Source: Vulcanococcus sp. SFB_649D_100_25 (lineage in GTDB: Bacteria > Cyanobacteriota > Cyanobacteriia > PCC-6307 > Cyanobiaceae). Taken from it: a stretch of DNA of 32,215 nt. Below the pieces are notes generated by a model, which was not told the origin of the DNA, made no database searches, and saw only the letters and a program-made list of their open reading frames with translations. Shown in pieces: positions 15,960-26,200 of this stretch. The position numbers were made by a program, and so were the translations under genes. The stretch is from contig JAURGL010000003.1 of assembly GCA_030833825.1 (NCBI GenBank), positions 1-32,215 of the forward strand. The letters run 5' to 3'. Positions within the stretch are counted from its first letter, which is position 1; each line of letters opens with the position of its first letter.

Positions 15960-17129
15960 ATGACCGACCCTTCGCAGCAGCTCGACCTTCAGGCGGTGGA
16001 GGGTGGCCCCATCGGCGTGATGATCTGCGGGCATGGCAGTCGCAACCGCCAGGCGGTCTCCGAGTTCGCCCAGCTGGCAGAAGGTTTGCGCCGTCATCTG
16101 CCGAACGTCCCGGTGGAATACGGCTATCTGGAATTCGCCAACCCGGTGCTCCGCGACGGGCTGGACAAGCTGCGCGAGGCGGGCTGCGATCATATCCTGG
16201 CCGTGCCCGGCATGCTGTTCGCCGCCATGCACGCCAAGAACGACATCCCATCGGTCCTCAACAGCTACTCCGCTGAGACCGGCCTGCGGATCGATTACGG
16301 CCGGGAGCTGGGGGTGGATCTCAAGATGATCCAGGCCGCGGGTGCCCGGATCCGCGAGGCCCTGGACCAGGCCAATGCCCAGCTGGAGGTCCCCCTGGCG
16401 GAGACCCTGCTGGTGGTGGTGGGCCGAGGCTCCTCCGACCCCGATGCCAATTCCAACGTCTCGAAGGTCACCCGGATGCTGGTGGAGGGCTTTGGCTTCG
16501 GCTGGGGCGAAACCGTGTATTCCGGGGTGACCTTCCCCTTGGTGGAGCCGGGCCTGCGCCATGTGGTCCGCCTGGGCTTCCGCCGCGTGATCGTCTTCCC
16601 CTATTTCCTCTTCTCCGGGGTTCTTGTCAGTCGCATCCGCATGCACACCCAGCTGGTGGCGGATGACCACCCGGAGGTGGAGTTCGTGGATGCCAGCTAC
16701 CTCGGTGATCACCCCCTGGTGATCGACACCTTCAGGGAGCGGGTTGAGGAGGTGGTCCGCGGCGACACCCAGATGAACTGCTCCCTCTGTAAGTACCGCG
16801 CCCAGGTCCTGGGCTTTGAAACGGAGGTCGGGGCTCCCCAGCAGAGCCACCACCACCACGTGGAGGGATTGATCGAAGGCTGCACCCTCTGTGATCTCGA
16901 GTGCACCGGTGCCTGCCAGCCCGATGGCATCCCCATCCCCCTGGGGCATCACCATCACGATCACAGCCACGACCACGATCACGGGCACGATCACAGCCAT
17001 GCCCATGACCACGATCACGGCCACGATCACGGGCACACCCATGCGCCCTATCCCCACGCCGAGCATCCGCTTGGGCCGCGCACCCTTTACAAGCCGCGTC
17101 CCAAATCGGAAGAAAACCCAGGGGAATAA
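15960..17129 (+). CDS. cbiX: CbiX-type sirohydrochlorin cobalto/ferrochelatase with Cys motifs and long His-rich C-terminus
   Basis: VMICGHGSRNRQAV...FAQLAEGL, two CbiX-like halves (VVVGRGSSDPDANSNV), MNCSLCKYR...CTLCDLECTGAC, HHHHDHSHDHDHGHDHSHAHDHDHGHDHGHTH tail. Confidence 0.9.
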   Translation: MTDPSQQLDLQAVEGGPIGVMICGHGSRNRQAVSEFAQLAEGLRRHLPNVPVEYGYLEFANPVLRDGLDKLREAGCDHILAVPGMLFAAMHAKNDIPSVLNSYSAETGLRIDYGRELGVDLKMIQAAGARIREALDQANAQLEVPLAETLLVVVGRGSSDPDANSNVSKVTRMLVEGFGFGWGETVYSGVTFPLVEPGLRHVVRLGFRRVIVFPYFLFSGVLVSRIRMHTQLVADDHPEVEFVDASYLGDHPLVIDTFRERVEEVVRGDTQMNCSLCKYRAQVLGFETEVGAPQQSHHHHVEGLIEGCTLCDLECTGACQPDGIPIPLGHHHHDHSHDHDHGHDHSHAHDHDHGHDHGHTHAPYPHAEHPLGPRTLYKPRPKSEENPGE

Positions 17130-17514
17130 GACCGCTCATGCGTCTCGGGTCCAGTCGAGTCCCGTGAGACTTCGCCACATCAGCCCTGCTTATCCGTTTT
17201 CGCTTTCCCCAGGGGCCTGCAGTTTTCCGCAACCCGGGCCCATATTTTCCACAGCTTGCGCGTCCTGCTTCGGTGCGGTAAGGCGTTTTCTGGGGATTGC
17301 GCGGTTTCGTTCAGTGCTCACTTGACAGGCGGTTCGCTCTGGCTAGAGGTCGCTCTGCGCCCCCCTGATACCAGCCTTGAGAACCGTGTGTTTGCAAGCG
17401 ATCTCACGTGTTTCTCGTCGGCCTTGGTGATGTTTCAGTCCGCTTTGACGGCGGTGGTCGTTTTGTGGCTTGCTGGGCAGCGTTGCAGGTGCAAATTTGT
17501 TGGAGCCGGTCCGA

Positions 17515-17850
17515 GTGGATGAGTGTGGTGTGGAGCAGCAGGTCGCCTCGGAGAGCGCCTCTGTTGGTCCCGAGGAGGTGCTGGATCACCTCAGCCGCTG
17601 CCTCAAGCAGACCGACCCCGTAGCCACCCCTGAGGCCCTCAGCGGCGGTGCTGCCCGGATCAGCCTTGAGGCTGAGGTGCCCGAGGCCCTGTTCGACGGC
17701 ATGAAGCTTTTCCTGCAGAGCCGTCCCGAGTGGGATCAGTACCGGGTGATCACCTCTGCCCTGGCGGGATTCCTGTTCCAGAACGGCTGCAATGACCACT
17801 CTGTGACGCAGCACTACCTCAACGGTCTGTTCATGCACCCCGGGGAGTGA
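17515..17850 (+). CDS. DUF2811 family protein (start uncertain: GTG 17515 or 17530)
   Basis: ISLEAEVPEALFDGMKLFLQSRPEWDQYRVITSALAGFLFQNGCND. Confidence 0.8.
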   Translation: MDECGVEQQVASESASVGPEEVLDHLSRCLKQTDPVATPEALSGGAARISLEAEVPEALFDGMKLFLQSRPEWDQYRVITSALAGFLFQNGCNDHSVTQHYLNGLFMHPGE

Positions 17851-17877
17851 GCCCTAAGCCGAGTTGCTCAGCTCAGA

Positions 17878-19494
17878 TCAGAGTTCCCCTCGCTTGATCG
17901 CCTCTGCCGCGTGATCGCAGGCCCGCCAGGTGATCGCCATCTCCGTGAGGGTCGGGCTCTGCCAGCCGGCGCTGGGCCAGCAGCTCCCATCGGTGACCAG
18001 CAGGTTCGGGGTGCGCCAGAGCTGGTTCCAGCGGTTCAGAACCCCGTCGCTCTCCCGGTCCGCCATGGGGGCACCCCCCAGTTCATGGATGTAATAGCCC
18101 GGAGGAGGGGCCCCATCGGAGAGGGCCAGGCTGCCCTGCACCAGGGGCTCCAGCAGGGGCATCACAAACAGATCCGAGAGGGGTTGGATGGAGCCCCCGG
18201 CCGACCTCACCACCGCTTCCATGCGGGCCCGCATGTGCCCGACCATGGCCTTCTCGTTGTCCCCCCATTGGCAGTCGATGTGGGCAATCGGGATCCCGTA
18301 GGCATCGGTGCGCTCGGGGTGGAGGCTGACGCGGTTGTGCTCCTGGCTGAGCACTTCCCCATGCCCGATCAGGAAGCCCACCGCCGCCTGCCGGTTCCGC
18401 TTGAGGAGCTTCGGGGGATCGAAGCGTTGAACCCCGCACCAGAGCCCGTAGCCCCGCAGGAACGCCGAGGTGCTGCCGGGATCGAGGTTCACCGTGTTGG
18501 GGATGAAACAGCTGCCGGCTCCGGAGAGTTCCGTGCTGCCGGGCTCCCGTTGCGGGGGGAGGGCAAAAAAACAGCTGCTGGAGATGTGATCCATCAAGCC
18601 GATCCCCAGGCGCCCACTGACGTCCTCCAGGGCTCCGCGGCGCTGGGAGTTCAGCAGGAGACGGACGCTTTCAATCGTTGAGGCGCACACCACCACCAGC
18701 GCCGCCTTCTCCTGGAAGGGGACCCCGCTGAGGGCATCCACCGCTTCGACCCCCTCGGCGCGCCCGCTGGCGGGGTTGATCAGGACATGGCTCACAACGG
18801 CATTGCTGCGCAGTTGCACCCGCCCAGTGGCGAGCGCCCGGGCGAGTGCCCCCCCCTGGGAGCTGGACCGCGGCCATCCCCCTGCGCTGCGCAGCTCAAA
18901 GCCACGGGAGTGGATCAAGGGCAGATTCAGATCCCGTCGGATGCAGCTCTGCAGGTGCTCTTCGGCCGGGGTGAACGGCAGGGGGCTCTGGAAGCTCCCA
19001 TCGGGCAGCTGCGGCAGGCCATCCCGTTGTCCCTTCACCTGCAGGAGGGTTTCCAGGCGCTCGTACCAGGGGGCCAGTTCGGCATGGCTGATCGGCCAGT
19101 TGATGCCATGGCCGTCGCGCTCGGCCGCTTTGAACTCGTAGTCGGAGAGCCGCAGGGTGATGCCTCCCCAGGTGAGGCTTTTCCCGCCCACTTGTCGACC
19201 CCGGGTCCACAGGAAGGGGCGATCGTCGGGGGTGGAGTAGGGGTTGAGCTGTTCATCGACGAACAGCTCAGGGTTGGCCTTCCAGTAGCCGGGGTGGTTG
19301 GCCGCAATCCTCTGCTTCCCGCTGCTGATGTTGGCGATGCGCCGCAGGCTGTTCAGCGGTTCGCTGCCGTAGGCCTGCCTGGTCTGCAGATCGGGTCCCG
19401 CCTCGAGCACGGTCACCTGGAGACCCGCCTGGGCCAGGGCCATGGCGGCCACCCCACCGGTGGCCCCGGATCCCACCACCAGCGCGTCGGCCAT
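17878..19494 (-). CDS. GMC family oxidoreductase
   Basis: ADALVVGSGATGGVAAMALAQAGLQVTVLEAG FAD motif; C-terminal GGAPMADRESDGVLN...LLVTDGSCWPSAGWQSPTLTEMAITWRACDHAA. Confidence 0.92.
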   Translation of the reverse strand: MADALVVGSGATGGVAAMALAQAGLQVTVLEAGPDLQTRQAYGSEPLNSLRRIANISSGKQRIAANHPGYWKANPELFVDEQLNPYSTPDDRPFLWTRGRQVGGKSLTWGGITLRLSDYEFKAAERDGHGINWPISHAELAPWYERLETLLQVKGQRDGLPQLPDGSFQSPLPFTPAEEHLQSCIRRDLNLPLIHSRGFELRSAGGWPRSSSQGGALARALATGRVQLRSNAVVSHVLINPASGRAEGVEAVDALSGVPFQEKAALVVVCASTIESVRLLLNSQRRGALEDVSGRLGIGLMDHISSSCFFALPPQREPGSTELSGAGSCFIPNTVNLDPGSTSAFLRGYGLWCGVQRFDPPKLLKRNRQAAVGFLIGHGEVLSQEHNRVSLHPERTDAYGIPIAHIDCQWGDNEKAMVGHMRARMEAVVRSAGGSIQPLSDLFVMPLLEPLVQGSLALSDGAPPPGYYIHELGGAPMADRESDGVLNRWNQLWRTPNLLVTDGSCWPSAGWQSPTLTEMAITWRACDHAAEAIKRGEL

Positions 19495-19670
19495 CAGGAG
19501 GGGGTGCTGGTTGGGGTGTTGCTGAGGTTGCTCGCCGTGTTCACCACCGTGGTGCGCAGGGCCAGCAGGGCATCGCCGATCGCCTCAACGCTCAGCCAGA
19601 CCAGCACCGCAGCCCAGAGCAGGGGGTGCTGGCTGCTGGCGGGACCGGAAGGGTTGGGCGTTGGGTTCAT
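19494..19670 (-). CDS. Small single-TM protein coupled to the GMC oxidoreductase gene
   Basis: MNPTPNPSGPASSQHPLLWAAVLVWLSVEAIGDALLALRTTVVNTASNLSNTPTSTPS; stop overlaps GMC start by 1 nt (TGATG). Confidence 0.6.
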   Translation of the reverse strand: MNPTPNPSGPASSQHPLLWAAVLVWLSVEAIGDALLALRTTVVNTASNLSNTPTSTPS

Positions 19671-19689
19671 GACGACCAATGGGAGGCAA

Positions 19690-19725
19690 CAAAAAACCCC
19701 GGCGCTTCAGAGAAGGCCGGGGCTT
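19690..19725 (-). terminator. Intrinsic terminator downstream of tRNA-fMet
   Basis: Minus strand: GCCCCGGC...GCCGGGGTTTTTTG. Confidence 0.85.
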
Positions 19726-19732
19726 TCGGAGT

Positions 19733-19809
<77 letters not shown>

Positions 19810-19882
19810 GCGACCTCAAAAGCATACACGGCAGCATGGGCTGGTCCGACGACCTGGGTCGCAGCGCGGCCTTCCACCTGCG

Positions 19883-20536
19883 ATGGCGTTGCGTCTGCTG
19901 CTCGACAGTGCTGATCCGGCCGCCTGGGCCGAATGGCTGCCCTCGGGCCTGTTCCGCGGGGTCACCACCAACCCCACCCTGCTGCACCGCGCTGAACAGC
20001 CCTGCAGCATCGACAACCTCAAGGAGCTGACCCAGCGCGCCTTGGCTCATGGGGTTCAGGAACTGCATCTGCAGGCCTGGGGGGCGGATCTGGTGGGCTG
20101 CGGAGCTGCCCTGGCGGCGATCGCGCCCGATCGCATCTGGGTGAAGCTGCCCATCACCCGCCCTGGCCTGGAGGCCGCCCGGGACCTGCAGCAGCAGGGC
20201 TGCCGGATCACCTTCACCGCCTGCTACGAGCCCGCCCAGGTGTTGCTGGCCGCTGCTCTCGGGGCCGATTACATCGCTCCCTATCTGGGCCGCATCAGCG
20301 ATCAGGGCCGTGACGGGCACGCGGAGATCATCACCATGCAGCGTTGCCTTCAGGCCCTCGGGTCCACCACCCGTCTGCTGGTGGCCAGCCTGCGCAGCGC
20401 CTCAGATCTGCCGCGCCTGGCGGCCGAGGGCCTGAACACCTTCACCATCAGCCCCGCCATTGCCGAGGATCTGCTGCAGGTGGAGGCCACGGAAGCGGCG
20501 GCCCTCCAGTTCGAACTCGATGCCGCCGGAGGCTGA
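19883..20536 (+). CDS. Transaldolase family protein (TalC/FSA-like)
   Basis: LLLDSADPAAW, GVTTNPTLL, IWVKLPIT, TFTACYEPAQVLLAAALGADYIAPYLGR. Confidence 0.88.
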   Translation: MALRLLLDSADPAAWAEWLPSGLFRGVTTNPTLLHRAEQPCSIDNLKELTQRALAHGVQELHLQAWGADLVGCGAALAAIAPDRIWVKLPITRPGLEAARDLQQQGCRITFTACYEPAQVLLAAALGADYIAPYLGRISDQGRDGHAEIITMQRCLQALGSTTRLLVASLRSASDLPRLAAEGLNTFTISPAIAEDLLQVEATEAAALQFELDAAGG

Positions 20537-20553
20537 CCCTCGGCGCCGCCGGT

Positions 20554-21534
20554 TCAGTTCCCGTTGTCGAAGCGCAGCTCCCCGCTGACCTCCAGCTTCA
20601 CGCCGGGGTTGGGGGCCAGGAACTGGCTCCCCAGGTCGTCCAGGGTCAGGGGGGTGAGCCATTCGAGCTGCTGCATCAGATGCAGGGCCACGGCGTGCTT
20701 GGCCCGGCTGGCCCCGTCTTCCACCTTGATCGCCAGCCCCATCCCCTCTCCGACCCGGCTGAGGCACTGGATCCCTTCCGCCCCGCCCTTGCTGAGCACC
20801 TGCCCATGACTGCTCCGCATCACAGCGGTGTCGAAGCGCCCCTCTCCCGCCACCAAGTCCGGGTGGGCCAGCATCGAACGGCTGAGGCGCTCCAGTTCCG
20901 GGTCCTGCCCGCCCCCGAGATGGGCAAACAGCAAAGCCATCTGGGCCAGCTGTAGCTGCAAGGTGGGGGCCCCGCAGTCATCCCGTGCGGTGACAAGCTC
21001 CGCCCCGGGCATCCCCAGCAGTTCTCCGACCCGCTTCAGGACCTGTTGCTGCAGGGGGTGATCGGTCTGCAGGTAGGTCTCCAGGGGCCACTGCATGCGG
21101 CGACAGGTGGCAAGGAACGCCGCGTGCTTCCCGGAGCAGTTGTGTTCCAGGGGGCTCTGCCGGCCACTGGGGGTGGGGCACTGCAGTTGCTCACTCTCCA
21201 GATCCGCCTTCCAGAGGATCTTGAAGGCCTCCCGGGCCTGGGCCGCTTCCCCGGCGTGGGAGGCACAGGCAATGGCCAGGGCCCGCTCATCGTGGTTCCC
21301 CTGGTCGGCGGCCCCACTGCTGACGAAGACCTGGGCCTGGAAGGGCTTGAGGGCCGATCGGATGAAACTCAGTTGCTGGGGATCTCCAGCCCGCATCAGG
21401 ACGCGACCGCGCTGATCACAGACCACGGCGTGGACCCGGTGCAGGGACTCGCTGATGCCGTTCCGGGTGAGCCGCACCTCCAGGGGCGGGACCCCCGGGC
21501 GGTTGCTGGATCCGAAGCTGCTGGAGAAGGTCAT
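20554..21534 (-). CDS. Asparaginase (L-asparaginase II family)
   Basis: EVRLTRNGISESLHRVHAVVCD, HNCSGKHAAFLATCR, DDCGAPTLQLQLAQMA, KVEDGASRA. Confidence 0.93.
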   Translation of the reverse strand: MTFSSSFGSSNRPGVPPLEVRLTRNGISESLHRVHAVVCDQRGRVLMRAGDPQQLSFIRSALKPFQAQVFVSSGAADQGNHDERALAIACASHAGEAAQAREAFKILWKADLESEQLQCPTPSGRQSPLEHNCSGKHAAFLATCRRMQWPLETYLQTDHPLQQQVLKRVGELLGMPGAELVTARDDCGAPTLQLQLAQMALLFAHLGGGQDPELERLSRSMLAHPDLVAGEGRFDTAVMRSSHGQVLSKGGAEGIQCLSRVGEGMGLAIKVEDGASRAKHAVALHLMQQLEWLTPLTLDDLGSQFLAPNPGVKLEVSGELRFDNGN

Positions 21535-21535
21535 G

Positions 21536-22057
21536 TCAGAAAGCCTGGCAGAGCCCGGTCGAGAGCAGGAGCAGGCCGACGGTGATCAGCAGGGCCCGCT
21601 GCAGGCGTTGCAGGATCGGCTTCACCTCATGGGTGGCCACCAGCAGGTCCTGTTGCCTCCAGGCCAGGGGTTTCTCCCAGACCTGCCCGTCGTACCAGCC
21701 CGATTCCTCGTACTCCACCGCGGTGGACATCAGGCGCCGCAGCAGGGTGCTCCAGCCCAGCCACTGCCGCACCAGCATCAACAACGGCACCAGAAACGCC
21801 CCGGCGGCCCCGGCGCAGGTGAGGGCCGGCAGGTTGTGCCGCAGGGTCCAGCTCCCGGTGGCCACCACCAGGCTGATGGGCATGGCGATCAACCAGCTGC
21901 GCAGCAGGGGCACCGCCAGGCCCCGATCTCCGTTGCTGGGCCAGGCGAAGAACAGGGAATCCTGGAGCTCGCGGAACTGCTCCAGGGGGCGCTGCTCCGG
22001 GGGGACCGGACAGGGGGTTGAGTCGCTCAGCTCCGGTGCGGGATCACTGCCTGCCAT
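21536..22057 (-). CDS. CGLD27 (DUF1230) family membrane protein
   Basis: CPVPPEQRPLEQFRELQDSLFFAWP, YEESGWYDGQVWEKP. Confidence 0.9.
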   Translation of the reverse strand: MAGSDPAPELSDSTPCPVPPEQRPLEQFRELQDSLFFAWPSNGDRGLAVPLLRSWLIAMPISLVVATGSWTLRHNLPALTCAGAAGAFLVPLLMLVRQWLGWSTLLRRLMSTAVEYEESGWYDGQVWEKPLAWRQQDLLVATHEVKPILQRLQRALLITVGLLLLSTGLCQAF

Positions 22058-22079
22058 CGGATGCCTCGGAAGTCCGGCC

Positions 22080-22511
22080 TCAAGCCGGCGGAGCGTCGGC
22101 TGAGCCTACGAAGCTCTCCTTCTCCCCGTGGCCCCAGAACGACTCGAGGTCGTAGTAGCTCCGCTCATCCGGGGTCAGGGCATGGACGATCACCTCGCCG
22201 TAATCCAGCAGGATCCAGCGCCCTTCCTTCTGTCCCTCCTTCCGCAGGGGCAGGCGGCCACCGCTCTCCTCCTCGATCTTGTCCTCCACCGATCGGGCGA
22301 TGGCGCGGACCTGGACATCGGAGAAGCCCGTGGCAATCACGAACCAGTCGGCGATGGAGGAGATCTCCTCCACCCGCAGCAAAACGATGTCCCCTGCTTT
22401 GCGGTCATCGCAGGCCTCGGCGGCGAGCAGGGCGAGCTGCTTGCTGTCGTCAAGGTTGAGCCGGGGGCGGCTGGGGTCGGGACTGGGCTTGGTGGTCGGG
22501 GCCTCAGCCAT
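22080..22511 (-). CDS. rsfS: Ribosome silencing factor RsfS
   Basis: LRVEEISSIADWFVIATGFSDVQVRAIARSVEDKI, GRWILLDYGEVIVHALTPDERSYYDLESFWG. Confidence 0.95.
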   Translation of the reverse strand: MAEAPTTKPSPDPSRPRLNLDDSKQLALLAAEACDDRKAGDIVLLRVEEISSIADWFVIATGFSDVQVRAIARSVEDKIEEESGGRLPLRKEGQKEGRWILLDYGEVIVHALTPDERSYYDLESFWGHGEKESFVGSADAPPA

Positions 22512-23139
22512 AGACGTTCTCGCTGCTCACGGAGTGACGGGATCCCTGCTGCTGTGCCATTTCAGCCCGGGCCTTTCCTGCACTCTTGCGCAGCGCCTCA
22601 AGCCGGTCCTCGTAGAAACCGCGCTTCTTCTTTTTGCGGGTCTGCTCCACCAGCTCCTTGAGGGCCCCACCCAGGCTCTTGTAGGCGTTGGGGAGGGTGT
22701 ACCCGAAGCGGGTGGCCAGGTCGATCGCGCGCTCATCGGCGGCGATGGCGTCCTGCAGGCGCTTTTCTGAGTTGTTCTTGAGATAGAGCCGATAACCGGC
22801 GAAGCCCGACAGGCCGAGGGCCATCAGCAGGAGCAGGCCGTCCTGCACCCACAGCTCTCCGATCGCCCCACCGAGGCCGATCGCCAGGGCCGCCATCTCC
22901 CAGCCGTCGCGGGGAACGGAATCGTTCTGGATGCGCCCCACCTCATGCCAGAAGAGCAGGTTGCGGTGGTCGATCGCCAGGGCATCCCACTTCTGAAGAT
23001 CCAGCTGGATCTCAACCTCGTCCCGTCCGATCTCCTCGATCGTGATCAGTGGAGGGTCGGCCGAGGCCGCGGCTTCCACAAACACCCAGCTCTGCATCTC
23101 GGGAGGCAGCAACCCCTTCAGGCGCTGGAGTTCGCTCAT
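22504..23139 (-). CDS. DUF3318 family membrane protein
   Basis: RNLLFWHEVGRIQNDSVPRDGWEMAALAIGLGGAIGELWVQDGLLLLMALGLSGFAGYRLY. Confidence 0.85.
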   Translation of the reverse strand: MSELQRLKGLLPPEMQSWVFVEAAASADPPLITIEEIGRDEVEIQLDLQKWDALAIDHRNLLFWHEVGRIQNDSVPRDGWEMAALAIGLGGAIGELWVQDGLLLLMALGLSGFAGYRLYLKNNSEKRLQDAIAADERAIDLATRFGYTLPNAYKSLGGALKELVEQTRKKKKRGFYEDRLEALRKSAGKARAEMAQQQGSRHSVSSENVYG

Positions 23140-23265
23140 CTGGAAGCAACAGACGTATTGCCGATAACACTAGCCAGGCCTGGAAAGCAGGTCTGGTCTG
23201 CCCTTAACAGTGGGGGCCCGGCTCGCGTGAGAGGCTAGGCGGGTTTGGCTGCTGGAATTCCACCC

Positions 23266-26200
23266 ATGCCCCGTCGCACGGATCTGCGTCGCATCCTGCT
23301 GCTGGGGTCCGGTCCGATCGTGATCGGGCAGGCGTGTGAATTCGACTATTCCGGTACCCAGGCTTGTAAAGCCCTGCGGGCCGAGGGTTTTGAGGTGGTG
23401 CTGGTGAACAGCAATCCCGCCTCGATCATGACCGATCCGGAGATGGCGGATCGGACTTACATCGAGCCCCTCACCGTCGATGTGGTGCGTCGGGTCATCG
23501 AAAAGGAGCGCCCCGACGCCCTGCTCCCCACCATGGGCGGTCAGACCGCCCTCAACCTGGCGGTGGCCCTGGCCAAGGACGGGACCCTCGATCAATACGG
23601 CGTTGAGTTGATCGGGGCCAATCTTCAGGCGATTGAGAAGGCGGAGGACCGCGACCTCTTCAAAAAGGCCATGGAGCGCATCGGCGTGGCCGTGTGCCCC
23701 TCAGGGATTGCCACCACCCTGGAGGAAGCCGAGGCGGTGGGGGATCAGATCGGGAGCTATCCCCGCATCATTCGCCCGGCCTTCACCCTGGGGGGGAGCG
23801 GGGGAGGTATTGCCTACAACCCCGAGGAGTTCCGGGCCATCTGCCTCAGTGGTCTCGATGCCAGCCCGGTGAACCAGATCCTGATTGAGCAGTCCCTGCT
23901 CGGCTGGAAGGAGTTCGAGCTGGAGGTGATGCGCGACACCGCCGACAACGTGGTGATCGTGTGCTCGATCGAGAACCTCGATCCGATGGGGGTTCACACC
24001 GGGGATTCGATCACCGTGGCGCCGGCTCAGACCCTTACCGACAGGGAATACCAGCGGCTGCGGGATCAGTCGATCGCGATCATCCGCGAGATCGGTGTGG
24101 ACACCGGCGGCAGCAACATCCAGTTCGCGATCAACCCCGCCAATGGCGATGTGATCGTCATCGAGATGAATCCGCGGGTCTCGCGCTCTTCGGCCCTGGC
24201 CTCGAAGGCCACCGGCTTCCCGATCGCCAAGATCGCCGCCCGCCTGGCCGTCGGCTACACCCTCGACGAGATCCTCAACGACATCACCGGGAAGACCCCG
24301 GCCTGCTTCGAGCCCACCATTGATTACGTGGTCACGAAGGTCCCCCGGTTCGCCTTCGAGAAGTTCCGCGGCAGCCCGGCGGTGCTCACCACGGCCATGA
24401 AGTCGGTCGGTGAGGCGATGGCGATCGGCCGCAACTTCGAGGAGTCCTTCCAGAAGGCCCTCCGGTCCCTGGAAACGGGCCATGCGGGCTGGGGCTGCGA
24501 CCGCCCCGATGCCACCCCCGAGCGCTCTGATCTTGACCGGGAGCTCCGCACCCCGTCCCCCGACCGCATCTTTTCGGTGCGCACGGCGATGGTGCACGGC
24601 TACAGCGATGCCGATATCCACCGGATCTCAGCGATCGACCCCTGGTTCTTGGCGAAACTGCGCCGGATCCTCGAGGCCGAGCAGCGCCTCCTGAAGGGCC
24701 GCAGCCTGAACGACCTCAATGCCGAGGCGTTCCTGTCGCTGAAGCAACTGGGTTTCTCCGATCGACAGATCGCCTGGGCCACCGGAAGCAAGGAGCTGGA
24801 GGTGCGCAACCGTCGCCAGGGCCTCGGGGTGAATGCGGTGTTCAAAACCGTTGACACCTGCGCCGCTGAGTTCGCCTCCACCACCCCGTATCACTACGCC
24901 ACCTACGAGCGTCCGCTTGAGCGCCTGACAGACGACGGGACGCTCGAGCTGATCGCCCCTGAAACCGAGGTGCAGCCTGAAACGCGCCGCAAGGTGATGA
25001 TCCTCGGGGGAGGTCCCAACCGCATCGGGCAGGGCATCGAGTTTGACTACTGCTGCGTCCATGCCTCCTTCGCCCTGCAGGACGAAGGCTTCGCCACGGT
25101 GATGGTGAACTCCAACCCGGAGACGGTCTCGACGGACTACGACACCTCCGATCGGCTCTATTTCGAGCCGCTCACGTTTGAAGATGTCCTCAACGTGATT
25201 GAGGCGGAGAAGCCGGAAGGGGTGATTGTTCAGTTCGGCGGGCAGACCCCGTTGAAGCTGGCCATCCCATTGCTGCGCTGGCTCCAGAGCCCGGCAGGGC
25301 AGGCCACTGGGACCCGCATCTGGGGCACCTCCCCCGAATCAATCGACACCGCAGAAGATCGGGAGCAATTTGAAGCGATCCTGCGGCGCCTCGACATCCG
25401 GCAGCCCCGCAATGGCTTGGCCCGCAGTGAAGCGGAGGCCCGGGCCGTGGCCGAACGGGTGGGCTACCCCGTGGTGGTGCGCCCCAGCTACGTCCTCGGA
25501 GGCCGCGCCATGGAGGTGGTCTACGGAGAGGAAGAGCTCAACCGCTACATGGTCGAAGCGGTGAATGTGGAGCCCGATCACCCCGTCCTGATCGATCAGT
25601 ACCTGGAGAACGCCACTGAGGTGGATGTCGATGCCCTCTGCGATGCCACCGGACGGGTGGTGATCGGTGGGTTGATGGAGCACATCGAGCCGGCTGGGGT
25701 CCACTCCGGAGATTCCGCCTGCGCCCTTCCCTCGGTGAGCCTTGAGCAGGAGGCCCTGGCCACGATTCGTCAGTGGAGTGAGGCCCTGGCCCTGGCCCTG
25801 CAGGTCAACGGCCTAATCAACCTCCAGTTCGCCATCAAGGACGGGCTCGTCTACATCATTGAGGCCAATCCGCGTGCATCCCGCACCGTCCCATTTGTGG
25901 CGAAGGCCACCGGGGCCCCGCTGGCGAAGATCGCCAGCCAGATCATGTCGGGCAAGACCCTGGAGCAGATCGGGCTCACCATCGAACCCAAGCCCCCCCT
26001 GCAGGCGGTGAAGGAAGCGGTCCTGCCCTTTAAGCGTTTCCCCGGTGCCGATTCGATCCTCGGTCCCGAGATGCGGAGCACCGGTGAGGTGATGGGAACC
26101 GCCTCCAGCTTTGGTCTGGCTTACGCCAAGGCGGAGCTCGGAGCGAGTGAGGCCCTGCCCACCAGTGGGACCGTGTTCCTCTCCACCCACGACCGCGACA

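Noticed and set aside
16936-17040. CRISPR-like or microsatellite array in the cac/gat repeats
   Set aside because: Repeats are in-frame His/Asp codons of the CbiX tail with no spacers.
15939-17066. 375-aa antisense ORF over cbiX with VIVAVIVVMGMAVIVPVIVVVAVIVMVM
   Set aside because: The Val/Ile/Met run is the antisense translation of the His/Asp repeat, not a real TM protein.
17256-17522. Plus ORF of 88 aa upstream of DUF2811
   Set aside because: No motif, atypical composition, runs out of frame into the DUF2811 start region; more likely noncoding.
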